In this document: piece by piece, positions 35,406-46,900 of the stretch
Position numbering within the stretch: position 1 is the first letter of the stretch
Layout: each line of letters opens with the position of its first letter
Translations under genes and position numbers: made by a program
Notes under the pieces: model-generated
What the model was told of the DNA's origin: nothing
Database searches by the model: none
The model's input: only the letters and a program-made list of their open reading frames with translations
From: Caprimulgus europaeus
Taxonomy: Eukaryota; Chordata; Aves; Caprimulgiformes; Caprimulgidae
Direction: 5' to 3'
DNA: 64,000 nt
Assembly (NCBI GenBank): GCA_907165065.1
Contig: OU015539.1
Coordinates: forward strand, 11,802,816 to 11,866,815

Positions 35406-37754
35406 CCCTTATTGATGATGGATGTGTACAGATGAACTCCTGGAGAAGCTGCACCACATCTTGGATTATCTGGCAGAGCAGCAGGACGGAACTGTGCACA
35501 AGCTCTGCTTCCCGAGCCCCAACTAGCCGGTCAGCCAGGCTGAGGCACCTGAATCTCTTCAGACACAGAGGCCTCCTTAGCCTGAACCCTACTGATTTTT
35601 GGTAAGGTTCAAGGGCCCCAGCTTTGTCCTCAGATCACTGCAGCTTCATGACAGCTGGCACATCTGGTTACTGCCAGTGTCCACAGCCAAAAATGTGGGG
35701 ATGTGCTCCCAAAACAGGCAGATGCGGAGCAGGGTCCGAGTCCTGCTGATGTCCCCAAGTGGTACAGCCCACTGAAGTGGCCTGAAAGCCAGTGCAGGGC
35801 TGCCCTTGGGGTGCTCTGTAAGTGAGCCAGGCACATCAACAGCTTCTAAAATCTGGTCTTAAGGCTTTGGTCCTCAAGGTGTTGTGACACCTGCCTTTAA
35901 CTGGTTATGGCATTTCCAATGACCAGAGCATGAGTGAGCAGCTCCCACTGGTGTAATTTTTTCTCAGGAGTTGGACATTACCTAACTTTAAGGATCTGCA
36001 CCAACGGACTGGCTCAAGTTGCTGTCTGAAAGTACATGAGTAGTTTCAACCGCTCTTCTGCCCTATAGACTACCAGGAGACTAATCTGTTACTATAAGGA
36101 ACAGGTACTAATTTTTAATCTTTCTAAACAAAAACCAAAGTAAGTTCTGCACAGAAATAGTGTTAGGTATCAGAGAGGAAAAGTCTGCTTAAAAGCTGTG
36201 CTTTGTGGCAATGCAGTGAGGTCTCCCCCTGCAGCCACTTCCAGCACAAATTAAACAGCATTTGTATCTACTCTGGTAAAGAACATATCCTTTACTGTTT
36301 CTACCAAGTGCAGCCTGGATATTTATATTACACTTTCTATTAGTTGTGAGATTCAGCTGAATAAATTTTAGCTTGATAATAAACATTTCCCAGAGTTAAT
36401 GGACCAGCAGCAGGGCTGCTGAGCTCCAAGCCGCACCAGCCACGCCAGCGACTCCCGGGGAATTACTTGCAGGTGCAGGTGCTTGGCGATGCCCAGGGCT
36501 TGCCAAATGCAAGCAGTAATGGCTGGCACAAAAAGTTTGGCTGGTGCGTTAGACAAACTGGGCACGCCGCAAAGCCACGGCTCGCCGATCTCCTGTGCCC
36601 AGTTCCGCAGCGGTTCCACCAGTTATCCATCTGCAGTCAGGACAAGAGCCTCAGCGCTGGAGTTGTAACACCCCGAAAAGCAGGCGCTGCACAGCACGAT
36701 GCTCTGCTGCACGGCCAAAGGACGCAACGGGAATGACTGGGGAGAGCAAGGAAAACCTGCAGCATCAGCTCATACTCATTAATAACTCCTTGGGTTTTTC
36801 CCTTTCTTTTTTTTTTTCTTTTTTCTTCTTCTTCTTTCTTTTTCCTTTTCTATCTTTTATCACTTAATGTAAAATTGAGAGCACTGATTTTCATACCTAC
36901 ATCAGTTTTCAGTCATGTAAGAAGTTAGGAAACACAGGATGTATCCACTGTAGTTATGTGTTAATGATGTGTGCGCCCACAATCCCACCCCTCAGCCATA
37001 CCTAGCCAAAAGGTGGCTGCTCTGCCTTCCCAGGTTTTCGAGAGCAGCTCTGTCAGGCACACCCCTGCCATGCTACCACAAGCCTCAGTCCTCTCGAGAT
37101 GAGCTGACCTCGGCATTTCTCAAAGCCTGCTGGGGTACGTGAGCAGAACCACGAGCGTGAGAGCTGGCTGTCCTGGTGGCCAGGACCAGAGCTGAACAGA
37201 GCGGGTAGGACAGGAGGGAGGGGTTGAGGGGACAACACAAGCATGGGGCTGGTCTGATCTTGCGCTCTTCAGGGGCTTTTCAGTTTCAGTGGATAATGCC
37301 TGATTTACAGGTAGAATTTGGGCCTTTGGGCTTATTTTACTTAATCTTGCAAGGTCTCCTGAGAGATTTTTAATGGGAACTCTGTATTAACTGTCCCTAC
37401 AGCTGCATATCCAAAGCTTATTTAAACTTGAATGTCTTCTCAGCCTTTTTCATTGAATATCACAAGCTATCATTTCTACCCTTTTGCCAGGCCCTTCATT
37501 CTTCCTTCACCCCTCTGCTGTGGCAGCTGCAGTGTCTCTCTTTGAGACTGTCTCTTCCTCTTACAGTTTCTGAGAGTGGGACTTTCTACAGCAAGACATA
37601 CTCAAGTTGTTCTTCCTTTTCTCATTTGTGGGAATCACCTGCCAGCAGTAGCAATACTGTTGTGCCCAGAGGCCTCCACCAAGCTCTAAACATGGAAAAT
37701 GAGCACCATAGCTGAAGTCCTGGTAGCGATCGGAGGAGTCCAGCTGAGCAGAAA

Positions 37755-37825
37755 AAAAAAGGCACAGAGAGGTTGAATGACTTAAGTAAAGACACATGGA
37801 AATTAAGTAGCTGCCTCAGAAATAA
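37755..37825 (-). mobile_element. Ancient MIR-like SINE fragment, minus strand
   Basis: On the + strand the fragment reads aaaggcacagagaggttgaa, tgacttaagtaaagacaca and taagtagctgcc. This is the reverse of the conserved MIR segment whose sense form ends in a CTCTGTGCCT block. It lies directly against the CR1 copy at 37832. Divergence is high, as expected for an amniote-age SINE. Confidence 0.6.
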
Positions 37826-37831
37826 CAAGTC

Positions 37832-38215
37832 AGGATTGTTCAGCCTGGAGAAAAGAAGGGTCCAGGGAGACCTGACTGCAGCCTTCCAGTAGTTAAAGGG
37901 GGCTTATAAGAAAGATGGAGACAAACTTTTTAGTAGGGCCTTTAGCAATAGGACAAGGGAAATGGTTTTAAACTAAAAGAGGGGAGATTTAGACTGGATA
38001 TAAGGAAGATATTTTCACAGTGAGTGTGATGAAACACTGGCACAAGGTTGCCCAGAGAGGTAGTAGCTGCCCCATCCCTGGAAATATCCAAGGCCAGGCT
38101 GGACGGGGCTCTGAGCAACCTGATGTAGCTGAAGATGTCCCTGCTCATTGCAGAGGATTGGACTAGATGGCCTTTAAAGGTCCCTTCCAACCCAAACCAT
38201 TCTGTGATTCTGTGA
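37832..38215 (+). mobile_element. CR1 LINE 3' end, about 380 bp
   Basis: The longest CR1 copy here, sense orientation. It runs from aggattgttcagcctggag through gacctgactgcagccttcc, aataggacaagggaaatgg and actggatataaggaag to gactagatggcctttaaagg and ends attctgtgattctgtg. The ORF2 frame is broken by stops and indels. Confidence 0.95.
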
Positions 38216-40086
38216 AGTCCCCTATGACCTTGGTTAAGGTTCTGCTCTCTGATCTTTTGGTCACTACTTCTACCTGGCACTGCAGAGCTGCAGAGGGATG
38301 GATGTGCTGTACGGAGTTGGGCTGTCCATGCATTTCTTGCATGAGAAGAGTGGCATTTGCATCACACCCAAAGCAGGCTGCACTTGAGTGTGTGTGGGAG
38401 GTGCATGTGCCTTCCAAGGCATAGTGCTTTGCTTCTGAAAATTACCTTGGTGGCAAGGGATTACTAGGAACACCCTAGTCTTATTCTTCTAGTTTGCTTC
38501 CAGCTCAATCATTTCTGGAGGGAGGGTTCCTACAAGATCTGGTTGGAGGTTTATGGTCTGTGCCATTTGTGTGCTGTTGGGGTGCTGCTGCTGCTGTTAC
38601 AACCAACGACAGTGCTGTTGACATGGCTTTCCACAAGCTCCTATGACTTGCAAAAGATGACGCTGACCAGACAGCTTTGTTATATTACTGCTGACTACGA
38701 AACAAGGATCAAGTCTGAATCTCACTGATGCTAACGAACATTTTTACACTGATTTCAAAAGGTGCTGTTGGATGAAGCAGCAAATTATTTTCCTTCAGGG
38801 TATTAACATTTTGCTTGTGTCCCACAAAACTAGTTCTTGGGTCTAATGAGCAGCACCTAACTCTTGCCCTGTTACAAGGAATATGTAGAGGCTGACACTG
38901 ATGAAACAAGGTGGATCTTTCCTTCCGCCAGCTATTTGACAGTTGCGACAAATTGCCTTCTGCCGTGAGCTCCTACTGGAGACCCGGTTGTTGGTACGAG
39001 GGCAGGGTCAGCAGTATAAACTTTTAGAGCTTCAAAAAAAAAACCCCAACTGCAAGGTGTTTCTATAAAGCACATATTTCTGGCCTACTTGAATCCAGCT
39101 GTGTGACTTTCAGGTCAGGAAGAGGAATTACAATACAATCTTCGCTAACTTTTGATTCTCCACAAAAGGTCTTAACAAAATTGGATGAGTTTTATATGAA
39201 TACGTTAGCAGGGTACAGAATAACTCTTTGCTTGCCTTCTTCTCACTGAACTGGTAGGTAGCCTTTCTAGTGTGAATAGAGCCCTTTTTTTTGTAATGAA
39301 AGTCTTATGAAAATATAATAAATGAATGGAAAGAGAAGCATGCCAAGTTCTGCATCTTTTCACTGGTCTGTTATCTTTAGTAAATCACAATCATAACACA
39401 AAATCCTTGAAATAAGATGTGACAAAAATAATCAGAAATCAAGCTCAATCTGAAAATTAAAGGCATCACCTCACAGTTCATGAAAGCAAGAATATATTTT
39501 TCGATGGTCTCGTTGGCATATTGCAATCTCTTTAGCAATGTAGTTAGCATGCCACTGCATCTGGTGCAGCGCTGTGCTCCTTATTAATTTGTGATAAGTT
39601 TATTTGCCTGCTTTATGCCCCAGATCTGCCGGGTGCTGTCAGATGTGCGATGCCATTTCCTCGGGCTGAGTCCAGGGTTTTGCCATCTACCTGCCTGCTA
39701 CTGCAACTCCTGCAACACCTGCGCTTACCCCCGGTGTGGGCACAGGAGATGGGTGTTAGGAGGGCAGTTCAACATCCAGTGTGAACATGCAAAGCAAAAA
39801 TTAATTATAGCATATATTTTCTGTGATAGAAATTAGTTACTGCCTAATTATGTCTCCTGTTTCCATTCAGATGAATTAACGTTTGTTGTGAGCCCTTGGG
39901 AAACCAGACACACTTTAAAGTTGTAATGAGTGCTATCATTATTACTTTTGACAGTCATTGAAGTATAATTATCTGATCATCTATTTAAAAAAAAAAATCA
40001 AAACCTGTTATATACTAGTTCTGAGCTGGCAAATTACAGAACAGTCACCTTAGGAGCTAAACTGCTCAGCTATTTTCTGTAGTGGC

Positions 40087-40101
40087 ACTGCCATCTCCTG
40101 G
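40087..40101 (-). promoter_or_regulatory. CTCF-like core motif
   Basis: The minus strand reads CCAGGAGATGGCAGT, which fits the CTCF core CCASYAGRKGGCRSY at 14 of 15 positions (G for Y at position 5). It keeps the CC, AG and GGC contacts. It lies in the gene-free interval about 6.4 kb before RIC3, where an insulator between LMO1 enhancers and RIC3 would be plausible. The role is inferred. Confidence 0.4.
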
Positions 40102-41589
40102 AAAAACAGACGTTGTGCTTCCAAATTTTTCACCTTGAGATGAAAGAAACTTTTCAAGAGCAAGAGGTTAAGTACAAAAGCTAACAACCCCTTAAATTTC
40201 AGGGGCTAAGAGTTGCTGAGATACCTGGTGTCAATATTAGAAATGGTTGCATGGCTCTGAGGAACAAGAATGGATGCGACGTTTGGAGTGTTGTGGGCTG
40301 TTCTTATCAAAAGGAGATGGTGAGGGCAGCTGGGTGCTCCAGCAATCTGGTGCTTCTTTACAAAACAAGTTCCCTAAACACATCATGAATTGTCCACCAA
40401 GAAATGGTGCAATATTGCCCAACTTAATGTCCCCAGCAGTCAGTAACCCAGAAACAGATACTTTCAGATAATGGAATTTGAGCAGTAAAGAGGTTTGTAT
40501 TGCAGTTTTCACACAAAAGGAGATGGTATGATATTTTTTGTCTGCTTTCTTGGCCTTTCCTGAGCCACTCTGTGATAATTAGCATTGACCATCCTACCAG
40601 CTTACTGCTGCTGAAGGATTTCCCCCAACTCCAAACACAATTCTTTTGCACTTCCTGAGTGAACAGATGTGCTTCACAGACAGGGGTTTGTATTGCTTCT
40701 CAGTTGGTGGCATTCATTTGACTCAATACTCACATCTACGGGGAGCCCATCTGTCTTTGGGCAAGGCACCCCATGCATCCTTTATTGTCAAAGAAGGAAA
40801 ATACAGTGTAATCTATCACATCTGAAAGTAGACCTCCACCTGTGATGAGGTGAATTATATGTTAAAAGTACCGATTTCCACTGATCAATACAAACATGGC
40901 TCAGATATAAATGCGTATGTCATGGGTTTCTGAAGCTAGTGACATGAATCAGCTTCTCCAGTCTAAATCTTACACAGCTCTCAGCTTTTCCAGTGCCTTG
41001 TTCTCCTTGGCTTCCCACAGCAAAGGATGCTCCCTATAACTGGCAATCTGGACTCAAAATAATTTCCACCTTTTGAACAGTGGTAGTCTTGCCACTGACT
41101 CAGTCTCCCCAAGCAAGGAACGTGCCTTTAGAGAGCACACTAGAAATGCTGACCCCAAGTATCTCTGTACTGGAGTTCTGTTGACTTCTGTGAGAATTTA
41201 CATGTACCCCAAGTGTGCTGGGGTCCACCCAGGTGCACCTCATGAGGACAGCGGAGCTCCTCATACATGTCACTGTGCCTACAGCCACCAAGAGACAGCC
41301 TTTATGAGGGCAGCACCATCTCCTTCCCACACAGCATCTTCTCCAAGGGAGGCTTTGCATCGTAGTCAGCACAGTAAACACTCCCTAAATTATCTGTACC
41401 TGAGCCACAATGAAACCGAATTAGGATGAAAAACTTTTATTTCTAAGTAAAGTGAAAGTTTTGCCTGGTAATGGATAAAATTATAGTTTAACTGACCCTA
41501 AAGGTGGCTGGCATGTAGTAAATAGGACACGTTCCCTGGTTCCTACTGTACTAAATGCATCTCTAGCTGAAAGAAAACAGTGATTATCA

Positions 41590-42010
41590 GAAAGTCAATT
41601 GTCATTCTGCCTCTTTAGAAAAATTCCCATTAAAGATAAAGCCAATTTTAATTAGATTAAGTATCCAATTACTGTAATTACATTTTTAAAAAATTCACAT
41701 CATGAGGATGACCCTTTTAAAAAGGGTTACAAGAATAATTAGTGTATTCATATTAACCAAAATGTATTGGATAATATTTATACCCAGAAGGCAAAGTACA
41801 TTACACATATTTCACCTTTGGGGAAAGCTTGCAAATGTTTTGGCAGTGGTATGAATATTTATAGGCAAGAGCGTGCTTTAGCAAGATTATATGAGAAAGC
41901 ATTTATACGCTCACAAATTTTTACCCAAGGGTGAAGTATACATAAAATGTAGTGCAGAGATTATGGATATGCAAAGCGTGATTTAAGGGGGGGATTTATA
42001 TCAGTTTGTT
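41590..42010. promoter_or_regulatory. Candidate conserved AT-rich element
   Basis: Dense homeodomain-type words occur, including aattttaattagattaag, the inverted pair AATTAC-T-GTAATT at 41667-41679, agaataattagtgtattc and ggtatgaatatttatag. No repeat family is recognisable. Support is compositional only. Confidence 0.25.
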
Positions 42011-42211
42011 TAATTAATTGGAGCAGGGTACTACTTCCCTTATTTTCCTGGTGACAGAAGGGCCTGCAGAATTCAGGTTTGAGCAAGACAACAAGAAAGA
42101 TGCAGGGAAAGGGTCTTCCCTCTGTAAGGCATCACCTGGTCCATAGGTCAGAGCATCCCCGTCCATGTGTTCCCGATCACATTGTGTAAGCAATCCCATC
42201 TGTTACCTAAC

Positions 42212-42225
42212 GTTACCTTAGCAAC
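42212..42225 (+). promoter_or_regulatory. Perfect X-box (RFX) motif
   Basis: GTTACC-TT-AGCAAC matches the RFX consensus GTNRCC-N(0-3)-RGYAAC at every defined position. It lies about 4.2 kb upstream of the RIC3 start codon. X-boxes drive ciliary and some neuronal genes, usually close to a start site; none is recognised here, so this would be a distal element or a chance match. Confidence 0.45.
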
Positions 42226-45200
42226 TCACCTCGGAGTTGGAAAACGCGCAGGCAGCCTCTAGTCAGCACTGCTTATTTAGGGGCAAATCCTCCAATTCTC
42301 AGTATGGGGAAGACTTGAAGATGTGCCAAATAGGTTTGCTTATGCACAGAGACAAGAAACTACATCCTTGTTCCAGGCTACCCACAGAAGGCACAGAGGA
42401 TGTGACCCATTTTTACTGCATAGGTGCAACACTGGCTTAGGGTACAGCGAGGCTGCCAGCTGTGCCAGCGCTGTGCTGTGCTCAAAATCCTCGCTGCAGA
42501 CGAGCGAGCACCACACACCGCAGAGGGCTTCCCAGCAAGTGCTGCTGGCGCAGCCTCACCACTGACTTCTGTCTGCTCTACCACCAACCAACAGATCTGT
42601 GAATTACCAGGGCATTGCATTCTGCCCCAGAAAAAAGCTCTCAGGCTTTGGTGCTTGCATTTACCTAATACTGCAGCATTTGGCCCTTAACTCCTAAAAC
42701 ACTCTGCAACGAGACGTACGCTTGCAGCGTGCACGTAGACACCTTCCTAAGTGCGGTGAGAGAAGCTGTGCTGGCACAGCTCTTGGCAAGACTTAGACAT
42801 ATGAGAAGGCTCTTCAGTAATTTGTTAGTTTGATTAAGTTAGGAAATTCATTCCTAATTTACATTTCTATCAAAGATTGTTCATTTTTATATTAATTTAT
42901 ACATTACCATTCATAAATGAGCAGACAAAAAAAAGAGACAGGCTTGAAATGATTCGTTCTACTTCTTTCACATTAATTTTCTCTTCAGCAATCATACTTG
43001 AGCATTCATGCCTTTCCTGTTTTTCAGAATTGTTGAATTTTGCTTTAGATAATCCGTAGTTTGGTATTCATTAAGCTATAGACGGTGGCTTCGAGTAGTT
43101 GCTCTTTGTGCAGACCTTTACCTACACACGTGAGTAAGGTTCTAGCTTCTGAAGATGACCCTTCCCTTGTGGAAGGAAAAAGTTACAGTAAGTTGCAAAT
43201 ATTTGTGCAAATGGATGGTTGCTTCGATGTCGATATTGCCAGCATGGATAGTAGCATAAACATGTACAACGTCCACAACTCCCACCGTCATTTCCTGGCT
43301 TTTGAACTTTCTTGCAAAATAAAGTAGCCCAAGAACATACTTAGGAAAAAAAAAAAAACATTAAAAAAAGAAAAACTAAAAAGTCTGATTCATACTGGAT
43401 AAATTGTCTTTAAAACCTTTTTCAACATTTGGCCCACAATAAGGAGAGACTGGGAGAGGTAAGCACAGGATAGCAAAGAGGCAGGTAAGTGGGAAAATAT
43501 CAGGGTTAGATAAATAAGAAGAAAATTAAATTATTTTCTATTGTTTCTTTACAGAAGTTCAAAATAAATAATTTGTTGGCGATTGCTACCCATACCTGCT
43601 GAATATCTATTATACTACCTGGAAGGTATTTTGCTATGTGTTTCTGAATACTATAAAGGTTGTATTTATATGAGTTTGGAAACATAAATCAAATATTTAT
43701 GAATATTAGCACTTATGAGGACATCATTCTGGGAAAACAACTCTTTCTCTGTGATGGCAAACCCAGTTCAAAGCAATCTAAATACAGCAAAGTGCACTCC
43801 AGGAGGCTGACTCTTTGGAGCAATGTAAGCGGTCACTGCATTTGTGGCACTCAGCCTGTGGTCTGAAAAACACATATTCAGATCAGAATATATTTATGGT
43901 ATTTTCCCTTTCCAGAAGGTAAAATCCTCTAAAACATCCTCTTGATCTTCTTTGTTAGGATGCTGTTTTCACGGTTGTTTTGTACAATTAGAAACGGGTT
44001 CCACAGCAAGCTGAAGCAGAAGGATTTCACCTGCGACTTCCACAAAGGACGGGACCTGTCCTTTTTGTGAAGCCCAAGACTTGTACCCTAGGCTTCCCTG
44101 GCAGGAGTTCTGTATTGGGTTGTAGAAAAAAAAATGGGTTTTATCAAGTCCTTTTTTAAAAAATATAAGTCACTTATAAGGTGAAACCACCCTTGGACAG
44201 TTGCAGCTAATGCCTGAAAGGCACTGGGGGTGGTGCTGCTCTCCCAGCGGCTGTTTGTCCTTCCTGCACATCCCAAGAGTTACAATGGAAAGAGAAGCGA
44301 TCCCCAGGAGCGCTGTGCCGGGCCAGTGGTGGTCTCCCTCTGTTTAGAGGAGGTTGTTTTGCTTTTGGATTAAGGACTGATGCTTTGGGTAACTTCAGCA
44401 CCCTCAGATGCTGAAAATGACTGTCCTAAGCAACTGCAAAACCTCACCACTGTACTATGCTCAAAAGCTTTTTCTCTTTAATGGAGAGACCAAAGCCGCT
44501 GCTCAGGGTAGTATATCATTGACAGAGAACAATATACTTTCCATAACAGATTGAGTGAATTTTTGTTGTTAGTGGACTGATGACACATTTCTGATCAGGG
44601 AGATGCTCGTTTTGGTGGCCCTACCTGCTAACTTTGCCACTGCAGGCACCAAGAGCTGCTGGCAAGTTTGGAAAAGGTGTGTAGACACTAAACTGATAGT
44701 TTCTACAATTCTTATTTCCAGGAGCAGAGTGGGGAGTCCCAGAAGTCCTCCTGTGAGGTGCCTGAGAACTGGTGAATGAGTGGTGGGTGAAGGAGCTGTG
44801 GAAGGAGACAGTCCAGCCAGCTGAACCTGGTAATGGTTGGTGGGACGTGGCCAAGGGCTGCCGTCTCCCTTGGGCAGAGGCGCTCAGTAATAATGGTTTC
44901 TGGAATTGTCCTCCCAGTTCCAGTTGTTCAGGCGGTAAATATCTCTTTTGTAGTCATTTAAGAGACCATGGTATTCTGCTGCCATAGAGGTCTGCAGCGT
45001 GAGTCAAAGCAATTCTGCTCACAGCTCAAGTCTAATTAAGGGTAGCTCTTGCGTAAAGTGAGTTAAATTCAGTAGTCACAGCCCAGACCCCATGGAAAAT
45101 AGTCTAATTCAACTACAGTGATACAGTGTAATATAAATATAATGGAAATACAAAACCATATAATTTAATTTGACATGACTGGCAGTTTTTTGCTTAAGTC

Positions 45201-45471
45201 GGTGAAAATGAATAAGTACAAACAATGAACTTCCCTCTTTACTTTAGTCTTTTATTGTTAGTATAGTGGGAAGGTGGTTTCAGGATGGCTTTGTATGGCA
45301 GCAACCTAAACAAATGCATTGACAGTACACAAATTTCAAACTCTTTCTTGAAAATATATGCATATGTATAATTTTAAAAATTTTTAGATAGTTGCAGTAA
45401 ATTGAATTAATTTAAAATATGCTTTGGACTCTTCTGCGTATGTCCCGTGTGCTCAAAGAGGGGAAACAGGA

Positions 45472-45772
45472 AGGCTGGGGAGGGAGTTTTTACATGGTTA
45501 GTGATAGAACAAGGGGTGATGGCTTTAAACTGGAAGAAGGGAAATTTAGATGAGATATGGGGAAGAAAATCTTTCCTGTGAGGGTGGTGAGACACTGGCC
45601 CAGGTTGCCCAGAGAAGCTGTGGCTGCTCCACCCTAGAAGTGTTCTCGGCCAGGTTGGATGAGGCTTTGAGCAACCTGGTCTAGTGGAAGGTGTCCCTGC
45701 TGATGGCAGGGGGGCTGGAACTGGATGAGCTTTAAGGTCCCTCCCAACCCAAACCCTTCTGTCACTCTATGG
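45472..45772 (+). mobile_element. CR1 LINE 3' end
   Basis: A sense CR1 tail: tagtgatagaacaaggggtg, gacactggcccaggttgccc, gagcaacctggtctagtgg and ctttaaggtccctcccaacc. It ends in a degraded terminal motif (cttctgtcactctatgg). It is a diverged, 5'-truncated copy about 0.7 kb before the RIC3 CpG island. Confidence 0.93.
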
Positions 45773-46199
45773 AATGCAGAACCCAGGTGAGCCATAGCCT
45801 CAACCAGGTTTTTTAGCCAAGGCACTTTCCTACCCCTACAGTGTCTTACTGCCGGGTCAAGCCCTGGCGCCTTCCCAGGCTGGGGAAGGCACTGGTAACC
45901 ACACACACTGCCGCTGCCGCAGTCGGCTCGCAGCACGGGGCAGGGCAGAGCTTATGGCACCCAGGGGCTACCTGCCCCGTCCTGCCGTCACTGCCACCAG
46001 CAGAGACCAGCTGTGACACCACTGACCCCTTCACAGGGGAGAAGAGAGGCACCATGTCGATCTCCTTTTCGCCCGTCAGTAAGTTCACAGAGCTGCAGGC
46101 AAGGGAGAACTCGGAGTCCAGGAACCGAGGTGGCATGAGGGAGAGGGGACCCAACCGCCCCCTCCTGCCCTGGCCTGCGCCATGGAGGTGAAGGGCTAC
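45773..46199. other. Proximal upstream region of RIC3
   Basis: GC content climbs here from the CR1 copy toward the CpG island. Open frames on both strands (up to 116 codons) are typical of GC-rich DNA and have no domain. No TATA box or exon can be supported. Confidence 0.5.
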
Positions 46200-46900
46200 T
46201 TCCCTGAGGACCTAACCGAGACCAGGCTCTGCGGATCCCACTCCCCAACACCTCCAAGTACTGGGGGGCACCGCCGAGTCCCCTCTCGGGGCCGAGGCCG
46301 TCCCGCCCACTGCCCCTCAGGCGCCTGGGCCGCTCGCGCCTCCTTCAGGCTCCCGCCACCCTCAGGCTCCCGCCCGGCCTCGCTGGCACAGGGCGCGTGC
46401 GCGCACTGCTCGCGCCGGCGCAGCGGGCAGCGGTGAGGGCTGGGCGCGAGCCGCCATGGCGTACTGGACGTGCTGCCGGGTGGCCGCGGTCTCCTGCCTG
46501 GTGCTCTGCGTCTCCCTCCTCCTGCCGCGGACCTTCCTGTCTCGGGGCGGCGGGAGGCAGGAGCCCGGGGCTGCGCCGCCCGCAGCGCCCGCGCCGCCCG
46601 AGGGTAAGAGGCCGCTGCGGGCCCCGCCGGTGGCGGCTCCGCTGAGGCGAGGGCGGGTCGCTCCGCTACGCCGGCGTCCGTGTTGCGGCTGCTGCTCGGG
46701 GACCGAGCGGAAAAGGTGGCGGGGCGGGCGGGCGGGCTGTCGCCTCCGGCTGCTGGGCCGCGCTGGGCCCGGCCCGTGAGCTCCCCTCCCCGGGGGTGCC
46801 GCTGCTGGCGGTGTGCGAGCGGGCCGGGGCTGCACGGCGCGCCGGGCAGGTGCTCTGCCGCCCGGGGAGAAGGCGGAGCGTGGTCAGGCCTTCCCGTAGG
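46200..46900 (+). promoter_or_regulatory. RIC3: RIC3 CpG-island promoter
   Basis: CpG-dense DNA spans the RIC3 start codon and the first donor, with no TATA box visible. Positions 46392-46403, read on the minus strand, give CGCGCACGCGCC, one base off the NRF1 consensus YGCGCAYGCGCR. The start site probably lies within about 100 bp upstream of the ATG at 46456; its exact place cannot be told from sequence. Confidence 0.75.
46456..46603 (+). CDS. RIC3: RIC3 coding exon 1
   Basis: It encodes residues 1-49 plus the first base of a Gly codon: MAYWTCCRVAAV, then the hydrophobic SCLVLCVSLLLP, PRTFLSRGGGRQEP and a Pro/Ala-rich stretch. The hydrophobic part is a signal-anchor or cleavable signal. The donor is gagg/gtaagag. 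The linker is rich in GC-encoded Pro and Ala, consistent with sitting in the CpG island. Confidence 0.93.

Larger units (their letters stand above)
21700..37750. other. LMO1-RIC3 intergenic region, middle part; no gene seen
   Basis: No exon can be supported here. The stretch contains T-rich runs (23205-23238, 28803-28826), two CR1 tails in opposite orientation, a CT/TA microsatellite patch near 27058-27190, AT-rich candidate elements (28380-28900, 31060-31560, 33090-33560, 35215-35405), an A24/T26 inverted pair and a pyrimidine tract at about 36795-36860. Long frames are absent. Confidence 0.7.
38216..45471. other. LMO1-RIC3 intergenic region, last part; no gene seen
   Basis: No exon is recognisable. 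The stretch includes a CTCF-like core at 40087-40101, an AT-rich candidate element at 41590-42010, a perfect X-box at 42212-42225, an A-rich patch near 43348-43380 and otherwise ordinary AT-rich DNA. Short frames here carry no domains. Confidence 0.7.

Noticed and set aside
46362-46835. 157-codon minus-strand frame across the RIC3 CpG island
   Set aside because: This is a shadow frame caused by high GC; the + strand exon 1 with Kozak start, signal segment and donor explains the region.
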